Below are positions 54,620-63,623 of a stretch of DNA of 64,000 nucleotides, piece after piece. Below the pieces are notes generated by a model. It was not told the origin of the DNA. It ran no database searches and saw only the letters and a list, made by a program, of their open reading frames with translations. The translations under genes were made by a program, and so were the position numbers. The stretch comes from Rhizobiales bacterium 62-47 (GTDB taxonomy: Bacteria; Pseudomonadota; Alphaproteobacteria; Rhizobiales; Xanthobacteraceae), in assembly GCA_001899255.1 (NCBI GenBank), contig MKVX01000006.1, forward strand, positions 92,213 to 156,212. Direction: 5' to 3'. The number at the start of each line of letters is the position of its first letter. Position 1 is the stretch's first letter.

Positions 54620-55054
54620 TCAGGCGAAAAATCGTTCCAACTTGTCCATGGTGCCCATCCAGCCGCGTTCATGGCCGTCACGCGCGGCCTGATCGAAGAA
54701 CTGGCCGTGGTTGAGCGACAGCAGCGTGCCGTCGCCATCCGGGCGCAGCGTCACGGTGACGACGGATTCGCGCTCCGGCGTGGTGTGCCACGCCCAGCTG
54801 AACACCAGCCGCTGATCCGGCACGACGTCGCGATAGGTGCCGCCGACCTGGTGGAATTCACCGTCCTCGGTCTTGAAGCTGATGCGGAAGCTGCCGCCGA
54901 CGCGGACGTCCATCTCGGCCTGCACCGAGCCGTCGATGGTGTGCGCCGGGCCGAACCAGCGGACTATTTTTTCGGCGTCGGTCCACGCCGCGAAGACTTT
55001 CGCGGGCGCGGCGTTGAGACGGCGGTTGATGGTGAGGCTTGGCTGGGTGAGCAC
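54620..55054 (-). CDS. SRPBCC/AHSA1-domain protein
   Basis: A 144-residue START-like protein of the AHSA1 (activator of Hsp90 homologue) group, which forms a hydrophobic ligand cavity. The signature NAAPAKVFAAWTDAEKIVRW is followed by FGPAHTIDGSVQAEMDVRVG and GGTYRDVVPDQRLVFSWAWH, then GWMGTMDKLERFFA. Proteins of this type almost always follow an ArsR-type repressor gene. Here the first 91 bp of the gene also encode the C-terminal extension of that repressor in another frame. Confidence 0.9.
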   Translation of the reverse strand: MLTQPSLTINRRLNAAPAKVFAAWTDAEKIVRWFGPAHTIDGSVQAEMDVRVGGSFRISFKTEDGEFHQVGGTYRDVVPDQRLVFSWAWHTTPERESVVTVTLRPDGDGTLLSLNHGQFFDQAARDGHERGWMGTMDKLERFFA

Positions 55055-55383
55055 GCGTCATCCTCCACAAAGGCTGCGAGACGATCGAGCTGTTCGGTCC
55101 AGAAACGCTGATAGCGACTGAGCCACTGCATGGCGTCTTCCATGGGGCCTGCGGTGAGGCGGCAGGTCACGGTGCGTCCGGTCTTGCTGCGCGCGATCAG
55201 CCCGGCGTCGGACAGCACGTCGAGATGCTTCATCACCGCCGGCAGCGACATCGCGAACGGTTTGGCCAACTCGCTGACCGTCAGATCGTTGCGCCCTTCG
55301 AGCTGGGTCAGCAATGCACGACGGGTCGGGTCGGCGATCGCGGCGAATGTCCTGTCGAGCTGGTCGGTCGGATAGTAAACCAT
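54964..55383 (-). CDS. ArsR-family transcriptional repressor
   Basis: A 139-residue winged-helix repressor that heads the six-gene operon. ATG 55383 gives MVYYPTDQLDRTFAAIADPT; an in-frame extension towards 55536 crosses a repeat and is rejected. Recognition region: LTVSELAKPFAMSLPAVMKH, then the wing GLIARSKTGRTVTCRLTAGP. The ArsR metal box (ELCVCDL) is absent, so it is of the AHSA1-linked type whose inducer is unknown. After the normal end near AAFVEDDA, 30 Ser/Pro/Arg/Lys-rich residues continue, encoded in DNA that overlaps the next gene. Confidence 0.9.
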   Translation of the reverse strand: MVYYPTDQLDRTFAAIADPTRRALLTQLEGRNDLTVSELAKPFAMSLPAVMKHLDVLSDAGLIARSKTGRTVTCRLTAGPMEDAMQWLSRYQRFWTEQLDRLAAFVEDDACSPSQASPSTAVSTPRPRKSSRRGPTPKK

Positions 55384-55472
55384 GTGGTTAAGTATAGACA
55401 CATGCGTGCGGGCGTCAAGGGGCACCCGGACATAACGGCTGTGAGCATCGAAATGCGATCCCGATAAGGAGT

Positions 55473-55605
55473 GTCGTCCCTGCGAAAGCAGGGACCCATA
55501 CGCCGTGTCGCTAATGATATGGAAGGCGGTCGTCACTCGCCGCGAATGGCTCCGCCAACCACAGGGACGCCAGGGGGTCTGGGTCCCTGCTTTCGCAGGG
55601 ACGAC
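55473..55605. repeat. Repeat with perfect 26-bp inverted ends (GTCGTCCCTGCG family)
   Basis: The left end starting GTCGTCCCTGCGAAAGCAGG (55473-55498) and the right end ending GCAGGGACGAC (55580-55605) are exact reverse complements over 26 bp, and each end is itself a hairpin. A related copy at 59422-59555 shares the inner CCATACGCCGTxTCGCT segment. It lies between the ArsR and tlpA genes, where the arms could form a cruciform. Confidence 0.8.
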
Positions 55606-55621
55606 GACAGTCTGTCAGCGC

Positions 55622-56296
55622 CTACGGCTTGAGCGCGGCCTGGATCAGCTTGATGGCGTCGTCGCTGTCCCATTCGGCGGGACCGGCGATGTTGCCGATC
55701 TGGCAGCCGTTACCGTCGATCAGCACCGAGGTCGGCATGCCGAGCGCCAGCCCGATGGCCTTGAGGTCCTGAAACACCTTGGCCTTGGCGTCGCTGAAAT
55801 TGCCGAGCCGGGTCAGGTTGGCCTCTTTCAGGAAATTCTTCGGCTTGTCGGGATCGCGGGTATCGATGTTGACCGCCACGACCTGAAACTGGTCGCCGCC
55901 GAGCTTGGCCTCAAGGCGTTCGAGCGCCGGCATCTCCTTGCGGCACGGCACGCACCACGTCGCCCACAGGTTGAGCAGTACGGTGCGGCCCTTCCAGTCG
56001 GAGAGTTTCTTGGCATTGCCATGACCGTCGTCGAAGGCCAGATCCGGCATCTTCATCGGCTTCGACACCATGGTCACCGCGGCAACCTCGCCGGTGGCCA
56101 GCGGCGCGATCTTCTGAGCCAGGGCCGCGGCGCCGGCGCAATCGCCCGCCGCGCTCTGCTGCGATTTCAGCGCCGTGAAGTTATGGACAATGCCGTAGCC
56201 GACGATGGCGCCGGCCACCACCGCGCTCAGAATCAGCGGCAGGCGGCGGCGAGTGGGGCTGGGCGGGGTGGCGGGATCGGGCATATCGTTTGTCAT
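55622..56296 (-). CDS. tlpA: Thiol:disulfide interchange protein TlpA
   Basis: Membrane-anchored periplasmic thioredoxin that in Bradyrhizobium reduces ScoI and CoxB in the assembly of the copper centre of aa3-type cytochrome oxidase. One N-terminal membrane helix ([19 protein letters not shown], about 19-37) is followed by the thioredoxin domain with WATWCVPC (Cys115, Cys118) and the cis-proline [12 protein letters not shown]. Cys53 and the cysteine in GNGCQIG are likely the extra structural disulfide described in TlpA. The 224 residues agree with this family. It is divergent from argH across 86 bp. Confidence 0.9.
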   Translation of the reverse strand: MTNDMPDPATPPSPTRRRLPLILSAVVAGAIVGYGIVHNFTALKSQQSAAGDCAGAAALAQKIAPLATGEVAAVTMVSKPMKMPDLAFDDGHGNAKKLSDWKGRTVLLNLWATWCVPCRKEMPALERLEAKLGGDQFQVVAVNIDTRDPDKPKNFLKEANLTRLGNFSDAKAKVFQDLKAIGLALGMPTSVLIDGNGCQIGNIAGPAEWDSDDAIKLIQAALKP

Positions 56297-56382
56297 TCTA
56301 TGTCAGATGCGGCTATGCAGGGGCCGGATTACAGGAATGGTTGGCCGGGGTCGCCGGTCAGGATGCAGATAAGCGGTGCGGC

Positions 56383-57780
56383 ATGAGCAATAAGATGTGG
56401 GGCGGCAGGTTCAAGGATGGGCCTGATGCGATCATGGAGGAAATCAACGTCTCGATCGACGTCGATCGTCACCTTTACGCCCAGGATATCGCGGCATCCA
56501 AGGCACACGCCGCCATGTTGGCCGCGCAGGGCATTATAACGGCCAGTGATGCAAAAAACATCGCCAAGGGTCTAGACACGATTTTGTCAGAGATCGGCAA
56601 GGGCACGTTCACGTTCAAGCGAGCGCTCGAGGACATTCACATGAATGTCGAGAGCCGGCTCAGCGAATTGATCGGGCCTGCGGCCGGGCGGCTGCATACC
56701 GCGCGTTCGCGCAACGATCAGGTTGCAACCGATTTCCGCCTGTTCGTCCGCGATACGATCGACGAGACCGACGCGGCGCTGGCCGCCTTCCAGCACGCGC
56801 TGGTCGAGCGGGCGCTGGAACATGCCGACACCGTGATGCCGGGCTTCACGCATCTGCAGACCGCGCAGCCGGTGACGTTCGGCCATCACCTGCTTGCTTA
56901 CGTCGAGATGGCGGCGCGCGATCGCGGCCGCTTGGCCGATGCGCGCAAGCGGCTCAACGAAAGCCCGCTCGGCGCGGCGGCGCTGGCCGGCACCTCGTTC
57001 CCGCTCGACCGCCATGCCACCGCCACAGCATTGGGTTTCGACCGCCCGATGGCCAACTCGCTCGATGCGGTGTCGGACCGTGACTTCGTGCTGGAAACGC
57101 TGTCGGCAGCCGCTATCGCATCGGTGCATCTGTCGCGCTTCGCCGAGGAGATCGTGATCTGGACCTCGCCGCTGGTCGGCCTGGTGCGGCTGTCGGACAA
57201 GTTCACCAGCGGTTCCTCGATCATGCCGCAGAAGCGCAACCCGGATGCCGCCGAACTGGTGCGCGCCAAAACCGGCCGTGTCATCGGTTCGCTCAGCGCG
57301 CTGCTGATCGTCATGAAGGGCCTGCCGCTGGCCTACCAGAAGGACATGCAGGAGGACAAAGAGGGCGCCATGCAGGCGTTCGCCGCGCTGTCGCTTGCGG
57401 TGCGCGCCATGACCGGCATGGTGCGCGATCTGGTGCCGGACGCGGCGCGGATGAAGCTCGCCGCCGGCGAGGGCTACGCCACCGCCACCGATCTGGCCGA
57501 TTGGCTGGTGCGGACCCTGAAGATGCCGTTCCGCGAAGCGCATCACGTCACTGGGCGCATCGTCGGCATCGCCTCGAAGCAGGGCGTCGCGTTGCACGAA
57601 CTGCCGCTCAAGGAGATGCAGGCGGTGGAGCCGAAGATCACCGCCGATGTGATGAAGGTGCTGTCGGTCGAAGCCTCGGTCCAGAGCCGCACCAGTTATG
57701 GCGGCACGGCGCCGAAGAATGTTCGCGCGCAGGCCAAGGCGTGGCTCAAGCGCTTGCAAAAAGAGCAGAAATTGGGCTGA
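56383..57780 (+). CDS. argH: Argininosuccinate lyase
   Basis: Splits argininosuccinate into arginine and fumarate. ATG 56383 gives [20 protein letters not shown] and 465 residues; the longer frame to 56290 crosses the divergent promoter. The lyase signature [16 protein letters not shown] (about 282-297) is intact, along with [25 protein letters not shown] and the C-terminal [14 protein letters not shown]. It is followed by lptM and lysA, an arrangement shared by many proteobacteria. Confidence 0.95.
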   Translation: MSNKMWGGRFKDGPDAIMEEINVSIDVDRHLYAQDIAASKAHAAMLAAQGIITASDAKNIAKGLDTILSEIGKGTFTFKRALEDIHMNVESRLSELIGPAAGRLHTARSRNDQVATDFRLFVRDTIDETDAALAAFQHALVERALEHADTVMPGFTHLQTAQPVTFGHHLLAYVEMAARDRGRLADARKRLNESPLGAAALAGTSFPLDRHATATALGFDRPMANSLDAVSDRDFVLETLSAAAIASVHLSRFAEEIVIWTSPLVGLVRLSDKFTSGSSIMPQKRNPDAAELVRAKTGRVIGSLSALLIVMKGLPLAYQKDMQEDKEGAMQAFAALSLAVRAMTGMVRDLVPDAARMKLAAGEGYATATDLADWLVRTLKMPFREAHHVTGRIVGIASKQGVALHELPLKEMQAVEPKITADVMKVLSVEASVQSRTSYGGTAPKNVRAQAKAWLKRLQKEQKLG

Positions 57781-57872
57781 CGCGGCGAATTCGCCGGAAA
57801 TTCGACACCCTTCAGGGCTCGCCAGCCCGGAGCAATCTTTGTATGGTGACGCTGCATTTTGGGGATTTTGCC

Positions 57873-58133
57873 GTGAGCCGTATATCCAGCCCTGTCCCGT
57901 CCCGTTGGGCGGTGATCCTGTTGTCTGCCGCAGCGCTGGCGTTGGCCGGCTGTGGGCGCAAGAGCGGGCTCGATCTGCCGCCGACGGCGTCGGCGCAGCC
58001 GAATAATGCGCCGCAGGCGGATGCTGCCGCGACGCCGGGCAGCGTGTTCGACCCGTCGTTCGGGGTCAACAAGGACCCGGTCGCGCCCAAGGGCCAGAAG
58101 AAATCGTTCATTCTCGATCCGCTGCTGGATTAA
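57873..58133 (+). CDS. lptM: Small lipoprotein LptM (YifL-like)
   Basis: An outer-membrane lipoprotein that in E. coli helps the LptD-LptE lipopolysaccharide translocon to mature. GTG 57873 has TTGGGGA eight bases upstream and gives 86 residues; an ATG at 57843 would add ten. The signal peptide ends with the lipobox LALAGCG, and the mature start CGRKSGLDLPP matches the CG-x-KGPL-x-LP pattern of the family. The rest is a low-complexity Ala/Pro/Gln linker and a basic end (PKGQKKSFILDPLLD). Position between argH and lysA supports the call. Confidence 0.85.
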   Translation: MSRISSPVPSRWAVILLSAAALALAGCGRKSGLDLPPTASAQPNNAPQADAAATPGSVFDPSFGVNKDPVAPKGQKKSFILDPLLD

Positions 58134-58140
58134 GCCGCCC

Positions 58141-59406
58141 ATGCGTCACTTCGATTATCGCGACGGCGTGCTGCACGCCGAGGCCGTCAACCTGTCCACG
58201 GTCGCGGAACAACTCGGCACGCCGTTCTACTGCTATTCCACGGCGACGCTGGAGCGGCACTACCGGGTTTTCACCGAGGCCTTCGCCGGCACCGATCATC
58301 TGGTCTGCTACGCCATGAAGGCGAATTCGAACCAGTCAGTACTGCGCACGCTGGCGAAACTCGGCGCCGGCGCCGACGTGGTGTCGGGCGGCGAACTCAA
58401 GCGCGCACTGGCGGCGGGCATTCCGGCGAACAAGATTCTGTTTTCCGGCGTCGGCAAGACGGCCACTGAGCTGCGTGCGGCGCTCGAAGCAGAGATTCGT
58501 TGCATCAACGTCGAGTCCGAACCCGAGCTTGAATTGCTGTCGCAGATCGCGGCGCAGATGGGCCGCACCGCGCACATCTCGATCCGCGTCAATCCCGATG
58601 TCGATTCCGGCACGCACGCGAAGATTTCCACCGGCAAGTCGGAGAACAAGTTCGGCATTCCGATCGCGCGCGCCCGCGAGGTTTACGCGCGCGCCGCCAA
58701 GCTGCCGGGTATCGCGGTCACCGGCGTCGATATGCACATCGGCAGCCAGATCACCGATCTCGGTCCGATGGAGGCGGCGTTCCGGCTGCTGGCCGATTTC
58801 GTCAACGTGCTGCGCGGCGACGGCCACACCATTTCGCACGTTGATTTCGGCGGCGGTCTCGGCGTGCCGTATTACGAGGATCGCGCCGCGCCGCCGGAGC
58901 CCTTGGCCTATGCCGCGATGGTCAAGCGCGTGACGCACAATCTCGGCTGCACCCTGATGTTCGAGCCGGGCCGCATGATCGTCGGCAACGCCGGCATCCT
59001 GGTGACGCGGGTGATCTATGTGAAGCGCGGCGATGCGCGCAATTTCGTCATCATCGATGCGGCGATGAACGACCTGATCCGCCCGACGCTCTACGAGGCC
59101 TATCACCAGATCATGCCGGTGCACGCGGCCGCGAAGGATGTGCCGGTGCTGGTGGCGGATGTCGTCGGCCCGGTGTGCGAGACGGGGGATTACCTCGCGC
59201 TCGGCCGCAATTTGCCGGAGCCGAAGGCGGGCGACCTGCTGGCGATCATGACGGCGGGCGCTTACGGCGCGGTGCAGGCGGGAACGTACAACACGCGCCC
59301 GCTGGTGCCGGAAGTGCTGGTCAATGGCGACCAATACGCCGTGGTGCGTCCGCGCGTCGATGTCGATGCGCTGATCGCGATGGACAAACCCGCGCCGTGG
59401 TTGTGA
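58141..59406 (+). CDS. lysA: Diaminopimelate decarboxylase
   Basis: PLP-dependent last step of lysine synthesis, converting meso-diaminopimelate to L-lysine. The ATG lies seven bases after the lptM stop and gives 421 residues. PLP is bound by Lys60 in CYAMKANSNQ. HIGSQITDLGP, VDFGGGLGVPYYED and EPGRMIVGNAG form the phosphate and substrate sites, and VVGPVCETGDYLALGRNLPE holds the catalytic cysteine. All are intact. The gene is followed by a repeat, and the next gene is convergent. Confidence 0.96.
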   Translation: MRHFDYRDGVLHAEAVNLSTVAEQLGTPFYCYSTATLERHYRVFTEAFAGTDHLVCYAMKANSNQSVLRTLAKLGAGADVVSGGELKRALAAGIPANKILFSGVGKTATELRAALEAEIRCINVESEPELELLSQIAAQMGRTAHISIRVNPDVDSGTHAKISTGKSENKFGIPIARAREVYARAAKLPGIAVTGVDMHIGSQITDLGPMEAAFRLLADFVNVLRGDGHTISHVDFGGGLGVPYYEDRAAPPEPLAYAAMVKRVTHNLGCTLMFEPGRMIVGNAGILVTRVIYVKRGDARNFVIIDAAMNDLIRPTLYEAYHQIMPVHAAAKDVPVLVADVVGPVCETGDYLALGRNLPEPKAGDLLAIMTAGAYGAVQAGTYNTRPLVPEVLVNGDQYAVVRPRVDVDALIAMDKPAPWL

Positions 59407-59421
59407 GGAAATTTCCGTAGC

Positions 59422-59555
59422 GTCGTCCCTGCGAAGGCAGGGACCCATACGCCGTATCGCTCATGATGCGGAAAGCGATCATGTTCTTTGAATGGAACAT
59501 CTCGTCGTCATCGCCAACGTCAGGGGTTCTGGGTCCCCGCTTGCGCGGGGACGAC
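59422..59555. repeat. Repeat, second copy of the GTCGTCCCTGCG family
   Basis: GTCGTCCCTGCGAAGGCAGG at the left end and CCCCGCTTGCGCGGGGACG at the right end are imperfect reverse complements. ACCCATACGCCGTATCGCT inside matches the copy at 55473-55605. CGCTCGCAATGACG just right of it is half of the CGTCATTGCGAG family. It separates lysA from the convergent dehydrogenase gene. Confidence 0.75.
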
Positions 59556-59591
59556 GAAGAATTTGTGGGGCTGCGCTCGCAATGACGTGCG

Positions 59592-60488
59592 CTAACCAGC
59601 GTTTGTCTTGCCCACCACCACGCCGGCGCGCTGCTCGATCGGCTGGATCGCGGCGGTGAAATCCGACTCCGCGCCCATTTCGGCGATCACCGTTTCCCAC
59701 AATTTGCCGACGGCTTCCGCGATCTCCAGCGACAGCCCGAGCGACCTGGCTTCGTCGAGGCACAGCCGCACGTCCTTGACCATCAACCCGGTGGCGAAGC
59801 CGAAATCGAACGTGCGCGGCAGCACCGATTTCGGAAACTTGTCGCGGCTCGCGGTATTGAGCCCCGAACCGGCATTGAAGACATCGATCATCACCGCCGG
59901 ATCGAGCCCGGCCTTGACGCCCATCACCACGGCTTCCGAGGTGGCGACGATGGCGGTGGCCGACAGATAGTTGTTGGCGAGTTTCATGGTCTGCGCCGCG
60001 CCCGGCTGCTCGCCGATGAAGAACACCTTGCCGATCACATCGAGCGCGGGCTTGAGCAGATCGAAATCCGCGCGCGGGCCCGACACCATCACCGCCAGCG
60101 TGCCTTTCTCGGCGCCGGCGATGCCGCCGCTGACCGGGCTGTCGATCGCCACGATGTTACGCTTTGCCAGCAGGCCGTGAATGCGCACCGCCATCTGCGA
60201 GCCGATGGTCGACAGATCGATGAAGCGTTTGACGCGCGCGCCGTGGATGACGCCGTGGTCGCCTGTCGCAACCTCGAGCGAGGCCTGCAGCGACGGCAGG
60301 CTGGCGAACACGTTCTCCACGCGGTCGGCGACGTCCTTCGGCGAGGTTGCCGCCTGCGCGCCGCGCGTTACCAGCGCGTCCACGGCTTCACGCCGTTGAT
60401 CGAACACGACGAGCCGATGACCGGCCGCGATCAGGCGGCTGGCCATCGGCAAGCCCATCTTGCCCAGTCCGATGAAGCCGATGTCCAT
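59592..60488 (-). CDS. Beta-hydroxyacid dehydrogenase (3-hydroxyisobutyrate dehydrogenase family)
   Basis: NAD(P)-dependent oxidoreductase acting on a short beta-hydroxy acid such as 3-hydroxyisobutyrate, tartronate semialdehyde or 6-phosphogluconate-like substrates. ATG 60488 has AGCAAGGA upstream and gives MDIGFIGLGKMGLPMASRLI and 298 residues. The substrate motif DSPVSGGIAGAEKGTLAVMV, the catalytic Lys in QTMKLANNYLSATAIVATSE, and KDVRLCLDEARSLGLSL are conserved. It follows the carboxymuconolactone-decarboxylase-like gene by 22 bp, so they form an operon. The substrate cannot be decided. Confidence 0.88.
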   Translation of the reverse strand: MDIGFIGLGKMGLPMASRLIAAGHRLVVFDQRREAVDALVTRGAQAATSPKDVADRVENVFASLPSLQASLEVATGDHGVIHGARVKRFIDLSTIGSQMAVRIHGLLAKRNIVAIDSPVSGGIAGAEKGTLAVMVSGPRADFDLLKPALDVIGKVFFIGEQPGAAQTMKLANNYLSATAIVATSEAVVMGVKAGLDPAVMIDVFNAGSGLNTASRDKFPKSVLPRTFDFGFATGLMVKDVRLCLDEARSLGLSLEIAEAVGKLWETVIAEMGAESDFTAAIQPIEQRAGVVVGKTNAG

Positions 60489-60510
60489 TCCTTGCTCCAT
60501 CGGTTGCGTC

Positions 60511-60891
60511 TCAGGCCTTGTCGAGTTCGGCGAAAACTTCGCGGGCGATGCGGAAGCTGTCGACGCCGGCCGGGATGCCGGCGTAACAGGCGACCTGCAT
60601 CAGTACTTCGCGGATTTCGTCGCGGGTGACGCCGTTGGTCAGCGCGCCCTTGATATGCGCGCGCAATTCGTGCGGGCGGTTGAGGATCGAGATCATTGCG
60701 AGGTTGAGCATGCTGCGGGTCTTGCGCGGCAGCCCCTCGCGGCCCCAGATCGCGCCCCAGCAATATTCCGTCACCATCTCCTGGAACGGCTTGTTGAACT
60801 CGTCGGAGTTCTTCAGCGCGTTGGCGACGTAGGTCTCGCCCAGCACCTCTTTACGAATTTGCAGTCCCTTGTCGTGCGTTGCCTTGTCCAT
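60511..60891 (-). CDS. Carboxymuconolactone decarboxylase family protein
   Basis: A 126-residue all-helical protein of the CMD/AhpD superfamily. It resembles PcaC-type 4-carboxymuconolactone decarboxylase: GLQIRKEVLGETYVANALKN, YCWGAIWGREGLPRKTRSML and HIKGALTNGVTRDEIREVLM. The AhpD redox motif CxxC is missing, so it is not a peroxidase partner. No other protocatechuate gene is near, so another lactone or acid may be its substrate. First gene of a two-gene operon with the beta-hydroxyacid dehydrogenase. Confidence 0.87.
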   Translation of the reverse strand: MDKATHDKGLQIRKEVLGETYVANALKNSDEFNKPFQEMVTEYCWGAIWGREGLPRKTRSMLNLAMISILNRPHELRAHIKGALTNGVTRDEIREVLMQVACYAGIPAGVDSFRIAREVFAELDKA

Positions 60892-61058
60892 GATCGTCCT
60901 TGCGTATCCAATCGTAAGTTGATGCGCGGACGTTACGGGGTTGTGCCGCGTGCGTCACGCCTTCGTGTGATGATTGTTCCCAGCATTGCGGCCTTGGGGG
61001 CCGTGCCTCAAAGCCGCCGCTGTGCTAGGCTGTGCTTGGCCGAACCACGGAGCATGCG

Positions 61059-63623
61059 TTGACGAACGCGCCACCCACCCGATCCGAGCCGCCGCGCGAT
61101 CCTGAAGCCGCGATGCGGCTGCAGTTGACGCAGGCCCTGCGCCGGGCGCAGTGGGCGATGGCGTGGGAACGCGGCTGGCCGCATCTGGCGCGCGTTTTGT
61201 GCGTCCTCGGGTTGTTTCTGGCGGCGTCGTGGGCCGGCTTGTGGCTGGCGCTGCCGTTTGCCGGCCGCATCGGCGGACTGGCGATTTTTGCCATTCTGGC
61301 GCTGGCGGCGCTGGTCCCGGCCATCAAGTTTCGCTGGCCGAGCCGCGCCGAGGCGCTGGGCCGGCTGGATCGCGGCACCGGCATCCGCCATCGCCCGGCG
61401 ACGGCCCTGTCCGATACGGTGTCGTCGCAGGATCCGGTGGCGCTGGCCTTGTGGCAGGCGCAGCGCGAACGCACGCTGGCGTCACTCAAGCGGATTCGGG
61501 CAGGTCTGCCGACACCCCGCCTGACGCTGCACGATCCATGGGCGCTGCGCGCAATGGTTGTGTTGTTGTTGGCGGCAACCTATGTCGCCGCTGGCGGCGA
61601 CCGCATGGCGCGGCTGGTCGCGGCGTTCGACTGGAATGACGTGCTGGCGCCGGCCAACATCCGCGTCGATGCCTGGATCACGCCGCCGCGCTACACCGCG
61701 AAGCCGTCGATCATCCTGTCCGCCGCGGACAAGGATGCGCCGGGCGCCACCAATGCGGCGGTGCAGGTTCCTGCTGGCAGCACGCTGACGGTGCGTTCGA
61801 GCGGCGGCAGCCTCGATGTCATTACCAGCGGCGGCATCGCCGAGGCGGCGCCGGCCGAGCAGGCGCCGGCCGGCACCAGCGAAAAGCATTTCACCATCGC
61901 CGCCGACGGCACCGCGCATGTCCGTGCGCCCGCGAATCTGCCGCGCTGGGCGTTCGCGGCGCAGCCGGACCACGCGCCGACGATTGCGCTGGCCAAAGAT
62001 CCCGAGCGGCAGGCGCGGGGCTCGCTGCAACTGGCTTACAAGATCGACGACGATTACGGCGTCACCGAAGCGCAGGCGCACTTTGCCGTGCGGCCGGATG
62101 AAACGGCGAAGGATCGCGACGCGGCAACGCCGCGGCCGCTGTTCGACCCGCCGCAATTCGCACTGGTGCTGCCCAATGCGCGGACGCGCAAGGGTGTCGG
62201 CCAGACCGTCAAGGATTTGAGCGAAGACCCCTATGCCGGCGCCGAGGTCGATCTGACGCTGACGGCGCGTGACGAGGCCGGCAACGAGGGCCACAGCGAA
62301 CCGTTCAAGATGCGGTTGCCGGAGCGGCTGTTCGCCAAGCCGTTGCCGCGCGCCCTGATCGAGCAGCGCCGCAGTCTGGCGCTGGATGCCAATCAGGCGC
62401 CGCAGGTGCAGGTGGCGCTCGACGCGCTGCTGATCGCGCCCGAGGCGTTCACGCCGGAGGCCGGCCATTATCTCGGCCTGCGCTCGGTCGCCCGGCAATT
62501 GCAGCAGGCGCACACCGACGATGCGTTGCGCGAGGTCGTTGCCAGCCTGTGGGCCTTAGCGACGATGATCGAGGATGGCGATATCAGCGACGTCGACAAG
62601 GCGTTGCGGGCTGCGCAGGAGGCGCTCAAGCAGGCGCTGGAGCGTGGCGCCAGCGACGAGGAGATCAAGAAACTCACGGAGAATTTGCGCGCGGCGCTCG
62701 ACAAGTTCCTGCGCCAGCTGGCGGAGCAGATGCGCAACAATCCGCAGCAGCTGGCGCGGCCGCTGGATCAGAACACGCGCACTTTGCGGCAGCAGGATCT
62801 CAACAACATGCTCGAGCGCATGGAGCGGTTGTCGCGCTCCGGCGACAAGGACGCCGCCAAGCAACTGCTCGATCAACTGGCGCAGATGCTGGAAAACTTG
62901 CAGATGGCGCAGCCGGGGCAGGGCGGCGACGGCGACATGCAGCAGTCGCTCAACGAACTCGGCGACATGATCCGCAAGCAGCAGCAGTTGCGCGACCGCA
63001 CCTTCAATCAGGGACAGGATTCGCGGCGCGATCGCATGCGCGGCAAGCAGGGCGATCAGAACGCCATGAACGGCCTGCAGCAGGATCAGCAGGCGCTGCG
63101 CGACCGGCTGAAGAAATTGCAGGAGCAATTGTCGCGGCAAGGCATGATGCCGGGGCAACGCGGTCAGCAAGGCCAGAAGGGACAAGGCCAGCAGGGTCAA
63201 CAAAGCGATCAGGGCAGCGGCGAGGGCGGTCTCGGTGAGGCGGATTCCGCCATGGGCGACGCCGACGGCCAGCTCGGCGATGGCAACGCCGATGGCGCGG
63301 TGGACTCGCAGGGCAAGGCGCTGCAGGCGTTGCGCAAGGGCGCGCAGGACCTCGCGCAGGCGATGCAGCAGGAGGGCGAGGGGCAGGACAACGGCCCCGG
63401 CAATCGTCCGGGCCGTCAGCAGAGCGGCGGCAACCAGACCGATCCGCTGGGCCGGCCGTTGCATGGCCGCGAACTCGGCGACGACCTGACGGTGAAAATT
63501 CCCGGCGAGATCGACGTGCAGCGGGTGCGCCGCATTCTTGAGGAACTGCGCCGGCGTCTCGCCGATCCGGCGCGGCCGCAGATCGAACTCGATTACATCG
63601 AGCGCCTGCTCAAGGACTACTGA
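61059..63623 (+). CDS. DUF4175 / TIGR02302 large membrane protein
   Basis: An 854-residue protein of an alphaproteobacterial family of unknown function. TTG 61059 (after CACGGAGC) is the likely start; a GTG at 61032 would add nine residues. Two or three membrane helices (about residues 45-95 and 165-185) precede an extracytoplasmic domain (DAWITPPRYTAKPSIILSA; SLQLAYKIDDDYGVTEAQAH) with Ig-like character. From about residue 500 the chain is helical and very rich in Gln, Asp, Gly and Arg (for example GQRGQQGQKGQGQQGQQSDQ), with coiled-coil character. It ends with the compact IPGEIDVQRVRRILEELRRR block. Divergent from the CMD gene. Confidence 0.85.
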   Translation: MTNAPPTRSEPPRDPEAAMRLQLTQALRRAQWAMAWERGWPHLARVLCVLGLFLAASWAGLWLALPFAGRIGGLAIFAILALAALVPAIKFRWPSRAEALGRLDRGTGIRHRPATALSDTVSSQDPVALALWQAQRERTLASLKRIRAGLPTPRLTLHDPWALRAMVVLLLAATYVAAGGDRMARLVAAFDWNDVLAPANIRVDAWITPPRYTAKPSIILSAADKDAPGATNAAVQVPAGSTLTVRSSGGSLDVITSGGIAEAAPAEQAPAGTSEKHFTIAADGTAHVRAPANLPRWAFAAQPDHAPTIALAKDPERQARGSLQLAYKIDDDYGVTEAQAHFAVRPDETAKDRDAATPRPLFDPPQFALVLPNARTRKGVGQTVKDLSEDPYAGAEVDLTLTARDEAGNEGHSEPFKMRLPERLFAKPLPRALIEQRRSLALDANQAPQVQVALDALLIAPEAFTPEAGHYLGLRSVARQLQQAHTDDALREVVASLWALATMIEDGDISDVDKALRAAQEALKQALERGASDEEIKKLTENLRAALDKFLRQLAEQMRNNPQQLARPLDQNTRTLRQQDLNNMLERMERLSRSGDKDAAKQLLDQLAQMLENLQMAQPGQGGDGDMQQSLNELGDMIRKQQQLRDRTFNQGQDSRRDRMRGKQGDQNAMNGLQQDQQALRDRLKKLQEQLSRQGMMPGQRGQQGQKGQGQQGQQSDQGSGEGGLGEADSAMGDADGQLGDGNADGAVDSQGKALQALRKGAQDLAQAMQQEGEGQDNGPGNRPGRQQSGGNQTDPLGRPLHGRELGDDLTVKIPGEIDVQRVRRILEELRRRLADPARPQIELDYIERLLKDY

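Noticed and set aside
57501..57872. In-frame extension upstream of lptM inside argH
   Set aside because: It overlaps the conserved end of argH. The lipoprotein signal peptide starts at the GTG at 57873, which has a good leader.
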